Below, in pieces: positions 7,635 through 17,157 of a stretch of DNA of 64,000 nucleotides (position 1 is its first letter; every line of letters starts with the position of its first letter). The notes under the pieces are model-generated. The model was not told the DNA's origin, did no database searches, and was given only the letters and a program-made list of their open reading frames with translations. The stretch is taken from contig MAAI01000005.1 of the NCBI GenBank assembly GCA_002163115.1, positions 35,720 through 99,719 of the forward strand, written 5' to 3'. Made by a program: the position numbers and the translations under genes. Origin of the DNA: Methylophaga sp. 41_12_T18 (lineage in GTDB: Bacteria; Pseudomonadota; Gammaproteobacteria; Nitrosococcales; Methylophagaceae).

Positions 7635-10600
7635 AATTAATACTAATAGCGGCATCATTGCTTGGTTTGCCCATAATACCGTTGCAGCAAACTTATTGAT
7701 GTTACTGGTCATCTTACTTGGCGTCTTCGAACTGGGTTCGTTACGCAAAGAAGCGTTTCCTAGCCGTGAACCCGACAATATCAGTATCTCTGTTTCTTAC
7801 ACCAGTGGTTCTGCACAGCAATCTGAAGAAGGCTTAGCCATCAAGATTGAAGATCAGTTGGAAGATGTTATTGGTATCAAAAATATCACCAGCACCTCGA
7901 CTGGCAGTGGCATTTCAGTCACGGTAGAAAAACAATCTGACTATGATCTTGATAAGTTACTGAATGACGTCAAAACAAAAGTAGATGCGATTTCAACCTT
8001 TCCTGCCGATGCTAAAAAACCGATCATCGAAAAAGCCATTCGTGAAGAGCATGCTTTATGGATACAAATCTATGGCGAAGGTGATCGTCACAGCATGCAG
8101 TATGTTGCTAATCAATTAAAAAGTGACTTATTAGATAATGGTGATATCGGCAGTGTCACCATCTCTGGTTGGTTAGATCCAATGATGGTCATTGAGATTG
8201 ATGAAGGTCAGCTGCAAGCCTATGGCCTATCATTGACTGATGTAGAAAATGCCATTAACTCTGGCTCATCGAATACCATGACAGCGGTATTAAAAAATGA
8301 AGACATCTACCTACAACTTAAAGCATCTGAGCAAGCTTATTTAAAACAAGATTTTGCCGATATCCCTTTACTGACCAGCCAGCAAGGTCAATATATTACG
8401 CTGGGTGATATTGCGATTATTAATGATGACTATGATGATGAAACCTCTTCACTGTCACGCTTTCAAGGCAAAGAAAGTATTGCCATCGAAGTCATCACCA
8501 CAGGACTCGATGATATTAGTGACTCTGTTGATGCTGCTCGACAAACTGTTGATGCATGGCTAGAGGCTGGCAAACTTCCACAAGGCATGGAAATAGCCAC
8601 TTGGTATGATCGAAGTACCCATATCGAAGATCGCCTGCAACTACTAATGAAAAATGCCGGTACCGGTATTATTTTGGTGTTTATTCTTCTAGCCTTATTC
8701 CTGAATCTAACTGTAGCCTTCTGGGTTGCCATGGGCTTGCCTTTTGTCTTCTTTGGCACCTTATATTTCATGGGTGATAGCTACTTAGGTTTATCACTGA
8801 ACGAATTCACCACCTTTGGCTTTTTATTAGCACTGGGGATCGTGGTCGATGACGCGGTGGTCGTCGGCGAAAGTATTTACAGTGTCAGGGCCAAAGAAGG
8901 CGATACCATCACCAATACAATAAAAGGTACGTTACTCGTGGCTGTCCCTACCTTATTTGGTGTTTTAACTACCGTTGCAGCCTTTGTTGCTTTATCTCAA
9001 GTCAGTGGTGGTTTAGGCAGACTTTATGCACAATTTGCAGCTATTGTAGGTATCGCATTAATCCTATCGATTATTGAATCAAAGTTGATTTTACCTGCTC
9101 ATTTAGCTCATCTAAAAACCCACCGTAAACAGCGCGGTAATTTTATTAGTAATGGCTGGCGTAAATTTCAAAAAGTCATTGCCGAAGATAGTTTTGTTTG
9201 GTTTTCTGAACGAATATACCAACCGATAATCACTAATGCCATTCAATACCGCTACACCGTTATCATCCTATTTTTAGCTTTATTCACCTTCATTATTAGT
9301 TTGCCAATGAGCGGTGCTATTCGAGTGAGTTTTTTCCCTTCCATCCCTGGTGATACGGTGCGAGCCAGCTTGACCATGAATAAAGATGTCAGCTTTGGCC
9401 AAACCCATGCAAGCTTAAATTTAATTGAACAAAAAGCCTATCAAGCAGATCAAGAGCTGCGCGGTGAAGCTGACAGTGGCATTGCTAACATTCAAATACT
9501 CACCTCGTCTGATCAAGCGGGTCGAGTACGAGTTGAGTTAGATAAATTAGCACCGTATGACATGAATACCTTTACCCGTCAGTGGCAACAGCTAACAGGC
9601 TTACCTGAAGGTGCTCGCACCTTAAGCGTGCAAAATTCCCCTCATATGTCGGATGCCTTACGCATTGAACTACGTGCGGATGATGACGAAGTATTAACCC
9701 ATGCCGGTGAAGCCTTTAAACAAGCCATACTTAAAATTCCTGCCGTCAGCGGTATTGATGATAATCTCGAACCTAGCCAACCTCAGCTGCATTTAGAGTT
9801 GAATCAGCAAGGTCGAGCGATGGGCTTAACAACTGACATGTTGGCAGCACAAGTATTACAGGCTTTCAGTGGCCAAGTGGTACAACGCTTCCAACGTAAC
9901 AGTGATGAAATTGAGGTCAAAGTACGTTATCCAGAAAAAGATCGTCAAAACCCAACCGATGTCATCAATGCTCACATTCGAACAGCCGATGGCACCGTTG
10001 TACCTTTATCCTCCGTCGCGACTGTCAGCTATGGTTATACCAAAGATTCGATCACACGCATTAATGGTAAACGAGCGGTCTATATTTCAGCTGATGTTGA
10101 TAAAGAGGCTATTTCTTCAACTGAGTTAGTATCCCTTATTCAACGAGAAGTAGTGCCAGATATTGCTAGTCAATACCCAAGCTTAGGCATCCATTTTGGT
10201 GGTGAAGCTGAACAACAGGCTGAAACCCAATCCTCAATGGTGCAAATGTTTATCTTGGCCTTATTAGTGATCTATATGTTGCTAGCCATCCCATTAAAAT
10301 CCTACTTTCAGCCTGTCATCATCATGGTAGCAATCCCATTTGGTATTGTTGGTGCCATTATTGGTCACTGGGTTAACGACCTACCATTAGGGATATTATC
10401 GTTAAACGGCATCATTGCTTTAAGTGGTGTGGTGGTCAACGATAGCCTATTGTTAGTCGCCCGCTTTAACGAAATAAGAAAAGAAGTCAGCAATGTCAAA
10501 GAAGCAATTAGCATTGCCTGCCGAGGTCGCCTAAGGGCTGTCATGCTTACATCGGTAACAACTTTTGCAGGCCTTTTGCCATTATTAGGTGAAACATCAC

Positions 10601-10779
10601 GTCAGGCTCAATTCTTAATACCTGCCGCGGTATCATTAGCTTATGGCATTATGTTTGCCACAGTAATTACTTTAATATTGGTACCAAGCCTAGTGTTAAT
10701 ACAAATTGACGTGCAACGTTTCTTTAACAAGCTAATTAAATCAGAATCACCTGCAGAGGAAGTAAGCCCAACATGCTAA
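7627..10779 (+). CDS. RND-family inner-membrane efflux transporter
   Basis: Proton-driven pump of about 1050 residues, the usual length for AcrB-like permeases. An N-terminal helix (LLMLLVILLGVFELGSL) is followed by a first periplasmic domain and a TM4 carrying paired aspartates in LGIVVDDAVVVGE, the proton-relay motif. The second half contains the duplicated domain and the last TM block ending LVPSLVLI. ATG at 7627 is chosen over an in-frame TTG at 7612 because GAGG lies eleven bases upstream. It overlaps the adaptor gene and the regulator gene, so all five genes form one operon. The substrate cannot be read from sequence. Confidence 0.93.
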   Translation: MNKINTNSGIIAWFAHNTVAANLLMLLVILLGVFELGSLRKEAFPSREPDNISISVSYTSGSAQQSEEGLAIKIEDQLEDVIGIKNITSTSTGSGISVTVEKQSDYDLDKLLNDVKTKVDAISTFPADAKKPIIEKAIREEHALWIQIYGEGDRHSMQYVANQLKSDLLDNGDIGSVTISGWLDPMMVIEIDEGQLQAYGLSLTDVENAINSGSSNTMTAVLKNEDIYLQLKASEQAYLKQDFADIPLLTSQQGQYITLGDIAIINDDYDDETSSLSRFQGKESIAIEVITTGLDDISDSVDAARQTVDAWLEAGKLPQGMEIATWYDRSTHIEDRLQLLMKNAGTGIILVFILLALFLNLTVAFWVAMGLPFVFFGTLYFMGDSYLGLSLNEFTTFGFLLALGIVVDDAVVVGESIYSVRAKEGDTITNTIKGTLLVAVPTLFGVLTTVAAFVALSQVSGGLGRLYAQFAAIVGIALILSIIESKLILPAHLAHLKTHRKQRGNFISNGWRKFQKVIAEDSFVWFSERIYQPIITNAIQYRYTVIILFLALFTFIISLPMSGAIRVSFFPSIPGDTVRASLTMNKDVSFGQTHASLNLIEQKAYQADQELRGEADSGIANIQILTSSDQAGRVRVELDKLAPYDMNTFTRQWQQLTGLPEGARTLSVQNSPHMSDALRIELRADDDEVLTHAGEAFKQAILKIPAVSGIDDNLEPSQPQLHLELNQQGRAMGLTTDMLAAQVLQAFSGQVVQRFQRNSDEIEVKVRYPEKDRQNPTDVINAHIRTADGTVVPLSSVATVSYGYTKDSITRINGKRAVYISADVDKEAISSTELVSLIQREVVPDIASQYPSLGIHFGGEAEQQAETQSSMVQMFILALLVIYMLLAIPLKSYFQPVIIMVAIPFGIVGAIIGHWVNDLPLGILSLNGIIALSGVVVNDSLLLVARFNEIRKEVSNVKEAISIACRGRLRAVMLTSVTTFAGLLPLLGETSRQAQFLIPAAVSLAYGIMFATVITLILVPSLVLIQIDVQRFFNKLIKSESPAEEVSPTC

Positions 10780-11459
10780 CCGCCTTACTCATTGAAGATA
10801 ATCTCGACTTGGCCAATACGGTCATTGATTATTTGTCTCTCGAAGATATTCAATGTGATCATGCCAGCAATGGCGTTTCGGGCTTAGAGTTGGTGAGCAC
10901 CAACCACTATGATGTAGTGTTGCTGGATCTTAACTTACCTAGGTTAGATGGTTTAACACTGTGTGAAAAACTACGCCAAGCAGGCATTGATACCCCAGTA
11001 TTAATGCTTACAGCTCGTGACCAACTCAAAGATAAAATTGCCGGTTTTGATGCCGGTACTGACGACTATTTAGTTAAGCCTTTTGAGCTACAAGAACTGG
11101 TTATTCGAGTGCAGGCATTGTCACGCCGTCGTAGTGGTCAGGTTAAGTTACTAAAATGTGCTGACTTAAGCTTAAACCTAGCTGAAAAAACAGCGGTTCG
11201 TTCAGGCCAAAGCTTAAAGCTCTCCCCTACCGCTTGGCAATTATTAGAAACCTTATTACGTGCTTCGCCCAATGTGGTCAGCAGGCAACAGCTGGAACAA
11301 GCCGTCTGGGGTGAAGATGGCACCGATGGTAATAGTTTAAAAGTGCACCTATTCAACTTACGTAAAGTCGTCGATACACCTTTTGAACTCCCTTTAATTC
11401 ATACCGTGTCAGGCCATGGCTTTGCACTTAGAGATGATAATGATGAAACGTCCGCTTAG
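10773..11459 (+). CDS. OmpR-family two-component response regulator
   Basis: DNA-binding response regulator of 228 residues. The receiver domain shows the acidic pair in LIEDN, the phospho-acceptor Asp in VVLLDLNLPRLDG (about residue 51) and the conserved Lys in DDYLVKPF. The C-terminal winged helix includes LSPTAWQLLETLL and KVHLFNLRKVV. QseB/PmrA-like regulators are the nearest in appearance. It starts within the pump gene (ATG overlap) behind GAGGAAG and overlaps the kinase gene. It probably controls its own operon through the TTAACCT repeat near 4990. Confidence 0.93.
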   Translation: MLTALLIEDNLDLANTVIDYLSLEDIQCDHASNGVSGLELVSTNHYDVVLLDLNLPRLDGLTLCEKLRQAGIDTPVLMLTARDQLKDKIAGFDAGTDDYLVKPFELQELVIRVQALSRRRSGQVKLLKCADLSLNLAEKTAVRSGQSLKLSPTAWQLLETLLRASPNVVSRQQLEQAVWGEDGTDGNSLKVHLFNLRKVVDTPFELPLIHTVSGHGFALRDDNDETSA

Positions 11460-12723
11460 TCTTAAACTATTTATCAGTATTAGTTTCTTAATTTTTGCGG
11501 TGATCATTGTTATCACCTATTCATTTATCAGCGCTCACTTTTTCTTTCGTGGCATGGACAATATCATTGCCTCAAACTTAGAAAGAGCAGGTTATTCCTA
11601 CCTACACTCACGCGCCTACAAACATCGTGAAACAATTAAAAACTTTCACCGTAACTACACCGTGACTTATGATTGGAAGGAGTTATCACCCGATATTCGA
11701 CAAGAATTTTCTCAGCCAATTTCCAACATTAATGAAATTTATAAAATAAATAAATCATCATGGTTTGAACGTCCTGATGTGATTTACTTTGTGATGCGAG
11801 TGCAGATTGATGATGAACAGTTTTTTATCAGCCAAACGCTCACCGCCAAAAGGGCCTCAGCCATTGTTGGTCGCAATATCAAACAAAGTATGAAAACACT
11901 GTTGGTTATTAGTATTAGTATGCTAATAACAATGGCACTGTTCATTTGGTTACTGCTAAGACGTATCGCCCTACCAGTATCACAACTGAATCAATGGACA
12001 CATCAGCTAGACAGTAAATCTCTTAGCCAAACTGCACCTGACTTTGCATATCCTGAACTCAATGAAATGGCTAAACTCATTCAAAACAGTTTGTCATCTG
12101 TGCAACAAAGTCTAGAACGAGAAGAACGGTTTCTAGCTTATGCCAGTCATGAATTACGTACTCCGATCAGTGTTATTCGTAACAATATTGAGTTACTCAA
12201 TAAGTTAAAACAAAACGCAGTAAGCCAAGATGATAGCAAGTTCGCTCAAATTATTGACCGTATTGATCGTGCTAGCCTAACGATGAAACATTTAAGCGAA
12301 ACCTTGTTGTGGTTAAGTCGAGAAGACTCAGAAACACTGCCTAGCCAGCACGTTGATATAGCACAACAGATAAATCAACTTAGTGATGAAATGCAGTATT
12401 TGCTCGCCAATAAAAACATTGAGTTATCAATATCTACCCATGCACATGTAATGGTCTTAGCAGAAATTCCTGCTCGAATTATCTTAGCTAATTTAATTCG
12501 CAACGCATTTCAACACACCAATCAAGGTGAAATAACGATTCAACAAACGGGCAATACAGTCATTATTACCAATACAGAAACACATGCTGAAAGTGAAGCA
12601 TCGACACAAGATCTCGGCTTTGGTTTAGGCATTCAACTTACTGAACAATTAGCTGAAAAATTAGCTTGGGATTATCAAAAGTCACATGATAAAAATACTT
12701 ATCAAGTGACGATTACCTTTTAA
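11440..12723 (+). CDS. Sensor histidine kinase partner of the efflux-operon regulator
   Basis: Membrane kinase of about 428 residues. TM1 (ISISFLIFAVIIVITYSF) and TM2 (LLVISISMLITMALFIWLL) flank a periplasmic sensor of about 120 residues. The H-box is YASHELRTPISVI, the N-box is LIRNAFQHTNQ and the G-box is LGFGLGIQLT. Of several ATGs, 11440 or 11443 follow a GAG six bases upstream and are preferred over 11416. The periplasmic part has no acidic cluster that I would call a metal site. The convergent terminator follows within ten bases. Confidence 0.9.
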   Translation: MMKRPLSLKLFISISFLIFAVIIVITYSFISAHFFFRGMDNIIASNLERAGYSYLHSRAYKHRETIKNFHRNYTVTYDWKELSPDIRQEFSQPISNINEIYKINKSSWFERPDVIYFVMRVQIDDEQFFISQTLTAKRASAIVGRNIKQSMKTLLVISISMLITMALFIWLLLRRIALPVSQLNQWTHQLDSKSLSQTAPDFAYPELNEMAKLIQNSLSSVQQSLEREERFLAYASHELRTPISVIRNNIELLNKLKQNAVSQDDSKFAQIIDRIDRASLTMKHLSETLLWLSREDSETLPSQHVDIAQQINQLSDEMQYLLANKNIELSISTHAHVMVLAEIPARIILANLIRNAFQHTNQGEITIQQTGNTVIITNTETHAESEASTQDLGFGLGIQLTEQLAEKLAWDYQKSHDKNTYQVTITF

Positions 12724-12727
12724 AACA

Positions 12728-12767
12728 ATGCCCCCTAAACAGGTATAACTAGCTGTTTAGGGGGCAT
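12728..12767. terminator. Bidirectional intrinsic terminator
   Basis: A 15-bp perfect stem, ATGCCCCCTAAACAG at 12728-12742 pairing with 12753-12767, with a 10-base loop. It separates the plus-strand efflux/kinase operon from the convergent receptor gene, and flanking A/T runs serve both directions. Confidence 0.85.
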
Positions 12768-12781
12768 GTTGTTAATTTAAA

Positions 12782-15283
12782 TTAAAAGTCTGTTGAGACC
12801 GATAACTTCACTTCGCGAGGGTTGCCCTGCGTTAAGTAACCACCTGTTGCTGATGCCCAATAGTTTTCATCAGTCACATTGTTGATATTGGCACGCCACA
12901 TAACTTGCTGCTTACCCATTTTCATACTGTAACTCATACCCAAGTCTAACCGTGTCCATGAGTCTAACTTTAAGGTATTTGCTGCATCAGCATATTGCGA
13001 GCCATTATGAATAACTTTACCTAATACAGTTAAACCGTTAACCATAGGCAAATCCCATTCACCACCCAATACAACACGATATTCAGATACGCCAACCGCA
13101 TCATTACCATCGTTACTGCCATTTTGTGTTTTTTGCAGTTCAGGATTTAACCATGAGGCACTACTATTTAATCTCACACTTTCTGTCGGTGCACCGTAGA
13201 CACTTAACTCAACACCTCTATTACGCTGCTCACCAAAGATGCCATAAACATTATTGGTATTGGTATAGCCTTCAGGTTTACTGATCTCAAACACGGCTAA
13301 ACTACCGCCGATAGTATCGTAATCAATCTTAATCCCTACTTCGTTTTGCTCTGATTGATACGGAGCGAAAACCTGGCCTGGATTAGCTGCTGAGTTAGGA
13401 GCACTAGGACCTTGTTGCAAAGCTTCAATATGATTGGCATATAAAGAAACATGCTGCCATGGTTTAACTACGATGCCATACACCGGTGATGTAGCATGAT
13501 CTTCATAAGTCGTGTCTAAGTCACCACCATAAGTGTAACCTTTAACAGTGATGTCTTGATATCTGACACCTAAGGTTAATAAAACACGCTCATCAAACAA
13601 ACCAATACTATCCGACAAAGATACACCTGACATACGAGTACGACTACGTACATTAGGATCGTTCATATCACCATCAAAAAATACAGTTGCTGGATAGGCA
13701 GGGTTAGTTGGATTGTAAATATTGGTCGTGTAAGTTGGCCACGACATCGTATATGCCGTGCTGGTTTTTTGATAAAAGCCAGAATAGCCCATATTCAATT
13801 TATGAGACACCTCACCGGTATCAAACTGACCACGCAAGCCGACTAAATGTGAAAAGGCTTTTGATTCATAAGGAACAGATAAGCGTAAACCAGTTGCATT
13901 ACCAGCTGCATCGTCGACTGTCGGTGAAGAATAATCACCAAACTCCTTAGTCTTATTCGCTCCTATTGCTGCATAAGTATTCCAATCATCATTAAAGGCA
14001 TACTCAGAACGTAACATAGCAAAGGTATTTTCTAAGTCTGTTCCTGCCCAGCTGGGTGCATAGTTAGTATCGGCAGATGGTGCATCAGGAATACTGGTTA
14101 ATGATCCGCCGGTATAAACGACAGAACGACCACCAGATACCGACTGTTTCATATGACCAATATCTAGTGATGATTGTGTTTTATCACCTTGGTAATCAAG
14201 GGCAACTGATGCCAACTTAGTTCGACGACTTTCATCATCGATAGCCGTATCACCATCGCGGTTTAATAAGTTAACACGAACACCAAACTGTTCATTTTGA
14301 CCGAAGCGACGGCTTACATCTGCAGCTAAACCAATTTGTGAATCCATAGAATAATCTAGGCTAATACGAGTAAGCGGCTTATCTCCTGCTCGCTTTGGCT
14401 CAATATTAATTGCACCACCAATACCCGAACCACCCGGTGATACGCCGTTAAGAAAGGCATTAGAACCTTTAAACAGTTCAACGCGCTCAGCCAAGTTGGT
14501 CGCAACGACTTGACGTGGTAATACACCATACAAACCACCGTATGAAATAGCATCACCATCTAAAGCAAAACCACGTACCAAAAACTTTTCAGCATAGTTA
14601 CCATAACCAAAACCACGCTGAACAGATGCATCGTTATCTAATACGTCTGCAATAGTCAGCGCTTGCTGGTTCTCTATTAATTTAGAGGTATAGCTAATCA
14701 CATTAAACGGCACATTAGCCGCATCTTGTTCGCCTAAAATACCTAAGCGGCCACCGGTAGCAACTAAGCCACCAGCATAACTATCAACTAGTGTATTCGC
14801 TGAGTTTAAATTTTCACCAACAACTGACACTGTGGGAAGAGTTACATCATTGCCACTTTGCTGTGCTTGTTGTTGCAGGATATAGCTATTATCACCATTG
14901 CGAACAGCAATGATTTCAGTACCAGCTAATAATTCAGCCAATGCTTGCTCACGAGTAAACTGTCCCGATAAGCCCTTGCTTTGCAAACCTTGTGTGATCG
15001 CTGTCGGGAATGCCAATAAAATTTTGGCTTCACGACCGAACTTATTCAACACCGATTCTAAAGAACCCGCTGCTAACTGAAATGATTGCGTAACCACATC
15101 AGTTTGGCTCACTGGAGCTACCGCTTGCTCAGCATAAGCTGATGGAGCTATAGCTAAAGTCAGGCCCATGGTTAAACTGCTTGCAATAACGGCTCTTGTT
15201 ACAAATGAAGCCACTGATGTTAATTGAAATTGCTTAGCGCTGGCACTGTCGTTTAGTGCCGCGCCAATAACGTGTTTTGTCAT
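12782..15283 (-). CDS. TonB-dependent siderophore receptor with STN domain (receptor 2)
   Basis: Outer-membrane receptor of 833 residues. GAGGAAG precedes the ATG by nine bases. The signal sequence is long (cleavage after SAYA, about residue 51), as in other transducing receptors. The STN domain spans about 70-135 (LAAGSLESVLNKFGREAKIL). A TonB-box-like LPTVSVVGE precedes the plug, which contains LADVLDND-type and LVRGFALDGD segments and NGVSPGGSGIGGAINIEPKR. The barrel ends KLSVSTDF with C-terminal Phe. It looks related to FhuE-type receptors for ferric hydroxamates, but that is only a suggestion. The FecI/FecR pair encoded upstream should control it. Confidence 0.93.
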   Translation of the reverse strand: MTKHVIGAALNDSASAKQFQLTSVASFVTRAVIASSLTMGLTLAIAPSAYAEQAVAPVSQTDVVTQSFQLAAGSLESVLNKFGREAKILLAFPTAITQGLQSKGLSGQFTREQALAELLAGTEIIAVRNGDNSYILQQQAQQSGNDVTLPTVSVVGENLNSANTLVDSYAGGLVATGGRLGILGEQDAANVPFNVISYTSKLIENQQALTIADVLDNDASVQRGFGYGNYAEKFLVRGFALDGDAISYGGLYGVLPRQVVATNLAERVELFKGSNAFLNGVSPGGSGIGGAINIEPKRAGDKPLTRISLDYSMDSQIGLAADVSRRFGQNEQFGVRVNLLNRDGDTAIDDESRRTKLASVALDYQGDKTQSSLDIGHMKQSVSGGRSVVYTGGSLTSIPDAPSADTNYAPSWAGTDLENTFAMLRSEYAFNDDWNTYAAIGANKTKEFGDYSSPTVDDAAGNATGLRLSVPYESKAFSHLVGLRGQFDTGEVSHKLNMGYSGFYQKTSTAYTMSWPTYTTNIYNPTNPAYPATVFFDGDMNDPNVRSRTRMSGVSLSDSIGLFDERVLLTLGVRYQDITVKGYTYGGDLDTTYEDHATSPVYGIVVKPWQHVSLYANHIEALQQGPSAPNSAANPGQVFAPYQSEQNEVGIKIDYDTIGGSLAVFEISKPEGYTNTNNVYGIFGEQRNRGVELSVYGAPTESVRLNSSASWLNPELQKTQNGSNDGNDAVGVSEYRVVLGGEWDLPMVNGLTVLGKVIHNGSQYADAANTLKLDSWTRLDLGMSYSMKMGKQQVMWRANINNVTDENYWASATGGYLTQGNPREVKLSVSTDF

Positions 15284-15403
15284 GCTTAATACTTCCTCAG
15301 ATTTGATAAGAAATGGTGTGTCTTTTCTTATCTGTCCCTTGAGAAAGCAAACTAGACCATCTAAATCATTATTTTTTTATTTTAGTTAATAAACTTCCGT
15401 TAT

Positions 15404-16417
15404 CTATGTCTGTTTTAACTTGACCGTCACCCATAATGAAGTCAAAAAATACACATCTAACGGCAATGTATTTGCCAAGCTATTTAATATCAATGTCGTA
15501 TCATCAAGCGGGTAAGTACCTGAAACTCGCAAATTAGCCGCTGACGGTTCACAACGTAATACACCACTTCGATGGCGAGAGACCTCAGCTAAAAAATCGG
15601 CTAAACGCATACCACTGGCAACAATCATCCCACTTCGCCATGCCACACTATCCTCGTTAGCCGCTTCTACTGCATAAATGTGTGAACGATCAAAGCTCAC
15701 TTGTTGCTGGGCAGTAATAGTTTTGAACTCACCATTAATATCTTTAGGACGAACTTCTACCGCACCTTCAAGCACGATTAACCGGCTCAACTTATCTCGT
15801 TGGTAAACACTAAATTTAGTGCCTATAGGCTGCAACTCGCCATGAGGCGTTTCAACAATAAAAGGACGTGATTGAATTGAGTTATCCTTAGCCGTGGCAA
15901 TCAATACTTCACCACTATGCAATCGAATCCGCCGTTCTAACTCAGTAAAGTGAATGCTAATCGCAGTATCAGTATTCAAGTCAACGGTTGTGCCATCAGC
16001 TAAAGTAATGGTTTTACGTTGGCCTACATCCGTTTTGGCATCGGCCATGATGTTTTGCCATGAAAACTTCTGCTCTAATAATAGTGTTGAACTACCAGCA
16101 AATAATAATAACGCTAAGGCTTTCATCGAATCTCGACGCGAATGTTTATTATTGTCGGCAATACCCGCATAAGTCACTGCTTTGCCTACTGATGAAGACA
16201 AACTAGAAAACTTACTATTTAGGTGCTCGATACGTTGCCAAGCAAGTTCATGCTCAGGATCTTGTTGCCGCCAGTTTTTTAGCGGTTGATGTTGCTCCGT
16301 ACTAAGCCCCTCATCTTGCAGCTCTAACATCCATTCTATTGCCTGGTTTGCCACACTTGGTGAAATGATATCCACCTCAAAATCAGCAGCAAGCTCGGAT
16401 TGATTATTTTTAGACAT
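15404..16417 (-). CDS. FecR-family regulator (2)
   Basis: Inner-membrane anti-sigma/transducer of 337 residues. The ATG at 16417 is preceded by AGGGG nine bases upstream, and translation from the earlier ATG would overlap the sigma gene. N-terminal anti-sigma part: AIEWMLELQDEG, then LKNWRQQDPEHELAWQRIEHL. A hydrophobic segment (MKALALLLFAGSSTLLL) follows. The FecR core has ITLADGTTVDLNTDTAISI, and the C-terminal STN-like domain contains LADFLAEVSRHRSGVL. It lies between its sigma factor (11-base gap) and receptor 2. Confidence 0.91.
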   Translation of the reverse strand: MSKNNQSELAADFEVDIISPSVANQAIEWMLELQDEGLSTEQHQPLKNWRQQDPEHELAWQRIEHLNSKFSSLSSSVGKAVTYAGIADNNKHSRRDSMKALALLLFAGSSTLLLEQKFSWQNIMADAKTDVGQRKTITLADGTTVDLNTDTAISIHFTELERRIRLHSGEVLIATAKDNSIQSRPFIVETPHGELQPIGTKFSVYQRDKLSRLIVLEGAVEVRPKDINGEFKTITAQQQVSFDRSHIYAVEAANEDSVAWRSGMIVASGMRLADFLAEVSRHRSGVLRCEPSAANLRVSGTYPLDDTTLILNSLANTLPLDVYFLTSLWVTVKLKQT

Positions 16418-16428
16418 CGTCAATCCCC

Positions 16429-16971
16429 TTATTCCATATCGATGGCGAAATAACACTTTGCCATCGCGCGCGTTAAATATCGCTTTACTGTTGTTACTGA
16501 TATTGCTAATTTCTCAGCCACTTCGGCGTGTTTTAAACCATCAAGTTGCACTAATAGAAAGGCATGCTTCACATCGTTAGGTAAGCCATCTAATAGCTGA
16601 TCAATTTCATTTACCGTCTCAATAATGATCGCTTTGTCTTCTTCAGAGGGTAAAACACTGTCAGGTAAATTCAGTAAAACATCGAGATATGCTCGCTCAA
16701 TCTTTTCTCGGCGCCAATGATTAGATAAAACACGTTTAGCAATCGTAGATAAAAATGCTCTTGGTTCTTTAATAGTAATAGCTTCATCACGCGTTAATAC
16801 CCGTAAAAAAGTATCTTGAACTAAATCTGCAGCACGATGAGTACAACCTAATTTGCTATGCAACCAGCCCTTTAACCAACTGTTATGTTGTTGATAGAGC
16901 TGCTCCACTTGCTGTTGTAGCTGCTGCTGTTGTAGCTGCTGCTGTTTTATCGCTGTTTTATTGGCAATCAT
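16429..16971 (-). CDS. ECF sigma factor, FecI type (2), with glutamine-rich N-terminus
   Basis: Sigma-70 family ECF factor of 180 residues. Region 2 shows LVQDTFLRVL and EPRAFLSTIAKRVLSNHWRR. Region 4 is LKHAEVAEKLAISVTTVKRYL. The first 25 residues are unusual: about half are glutamine, encoded partly by a 15-bp tandem repeat. A Fur box lies 27 bases upstream of the ATG. Its product should direct transcription of receptor 2 under FecR control. Confidence 0.91.
   Translation of the reverse strand: MIANKTAIKQQQLQQQQLQQQVEQLYQQHNSWLKGWLHSKLGCTHRAADLVQDTFLRVLTRDEAITIKEPRAFLSTIAKRVLSNHWRREKIERAYLDVLLNLPDSVLPSEEDKAIIIETVNEIDQLLDGLPNDVKHAFLLVQLDGLKHAEVAEKLAISVTTVKRYLTRAMAKCYFAIDME
16915..16944 (-). 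repeat. Two 15-bp tandem repeats inside fecI 2
   Basis: On the coding (minus) strand the unit CAGCAGCAGCTACAA occurs twice in perfect tandem, followed by a partial copy. It encodes QQQLQ repeats at the extreme N-terminus. The unit is in frame, so copy-number change would lengthen or shorten the polyglutamine leader without a frameshift. Confidence 0.8.
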
Positions 16972-16997
16972 GACAACTTAACCTATACAACTCAAAT

Positions 16998-17016
16998 GAT
17001 AATGATTCTCATTATC
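16998..17016. promoter_or_regulatory. Fur box between fecI 2 and the polyferredoxin gene
   Basis: GATAATGATTCTCATTATC matches the 19-bp Fur consensus at nearly every position, with two differences near the centre. It lies 27 bases upstream of fecI 2 and about 140 bases upstream of the divergent polyferredoxin gene, so it may serve both but most clearly fecI 2. Confidence 0.88.
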
Positions 17017-17157
17017 GCAAGTTACAGCAGTTACTGCAACAGTTCATTACTATTAGTAAATTTCTTAACTATAAAACACACCAAGGCAAATGCTACTGAT
17101 TCGCTTTTGAGTTAATATATACATCAACAATTCATACATTTAACATCAAAAGATTTT

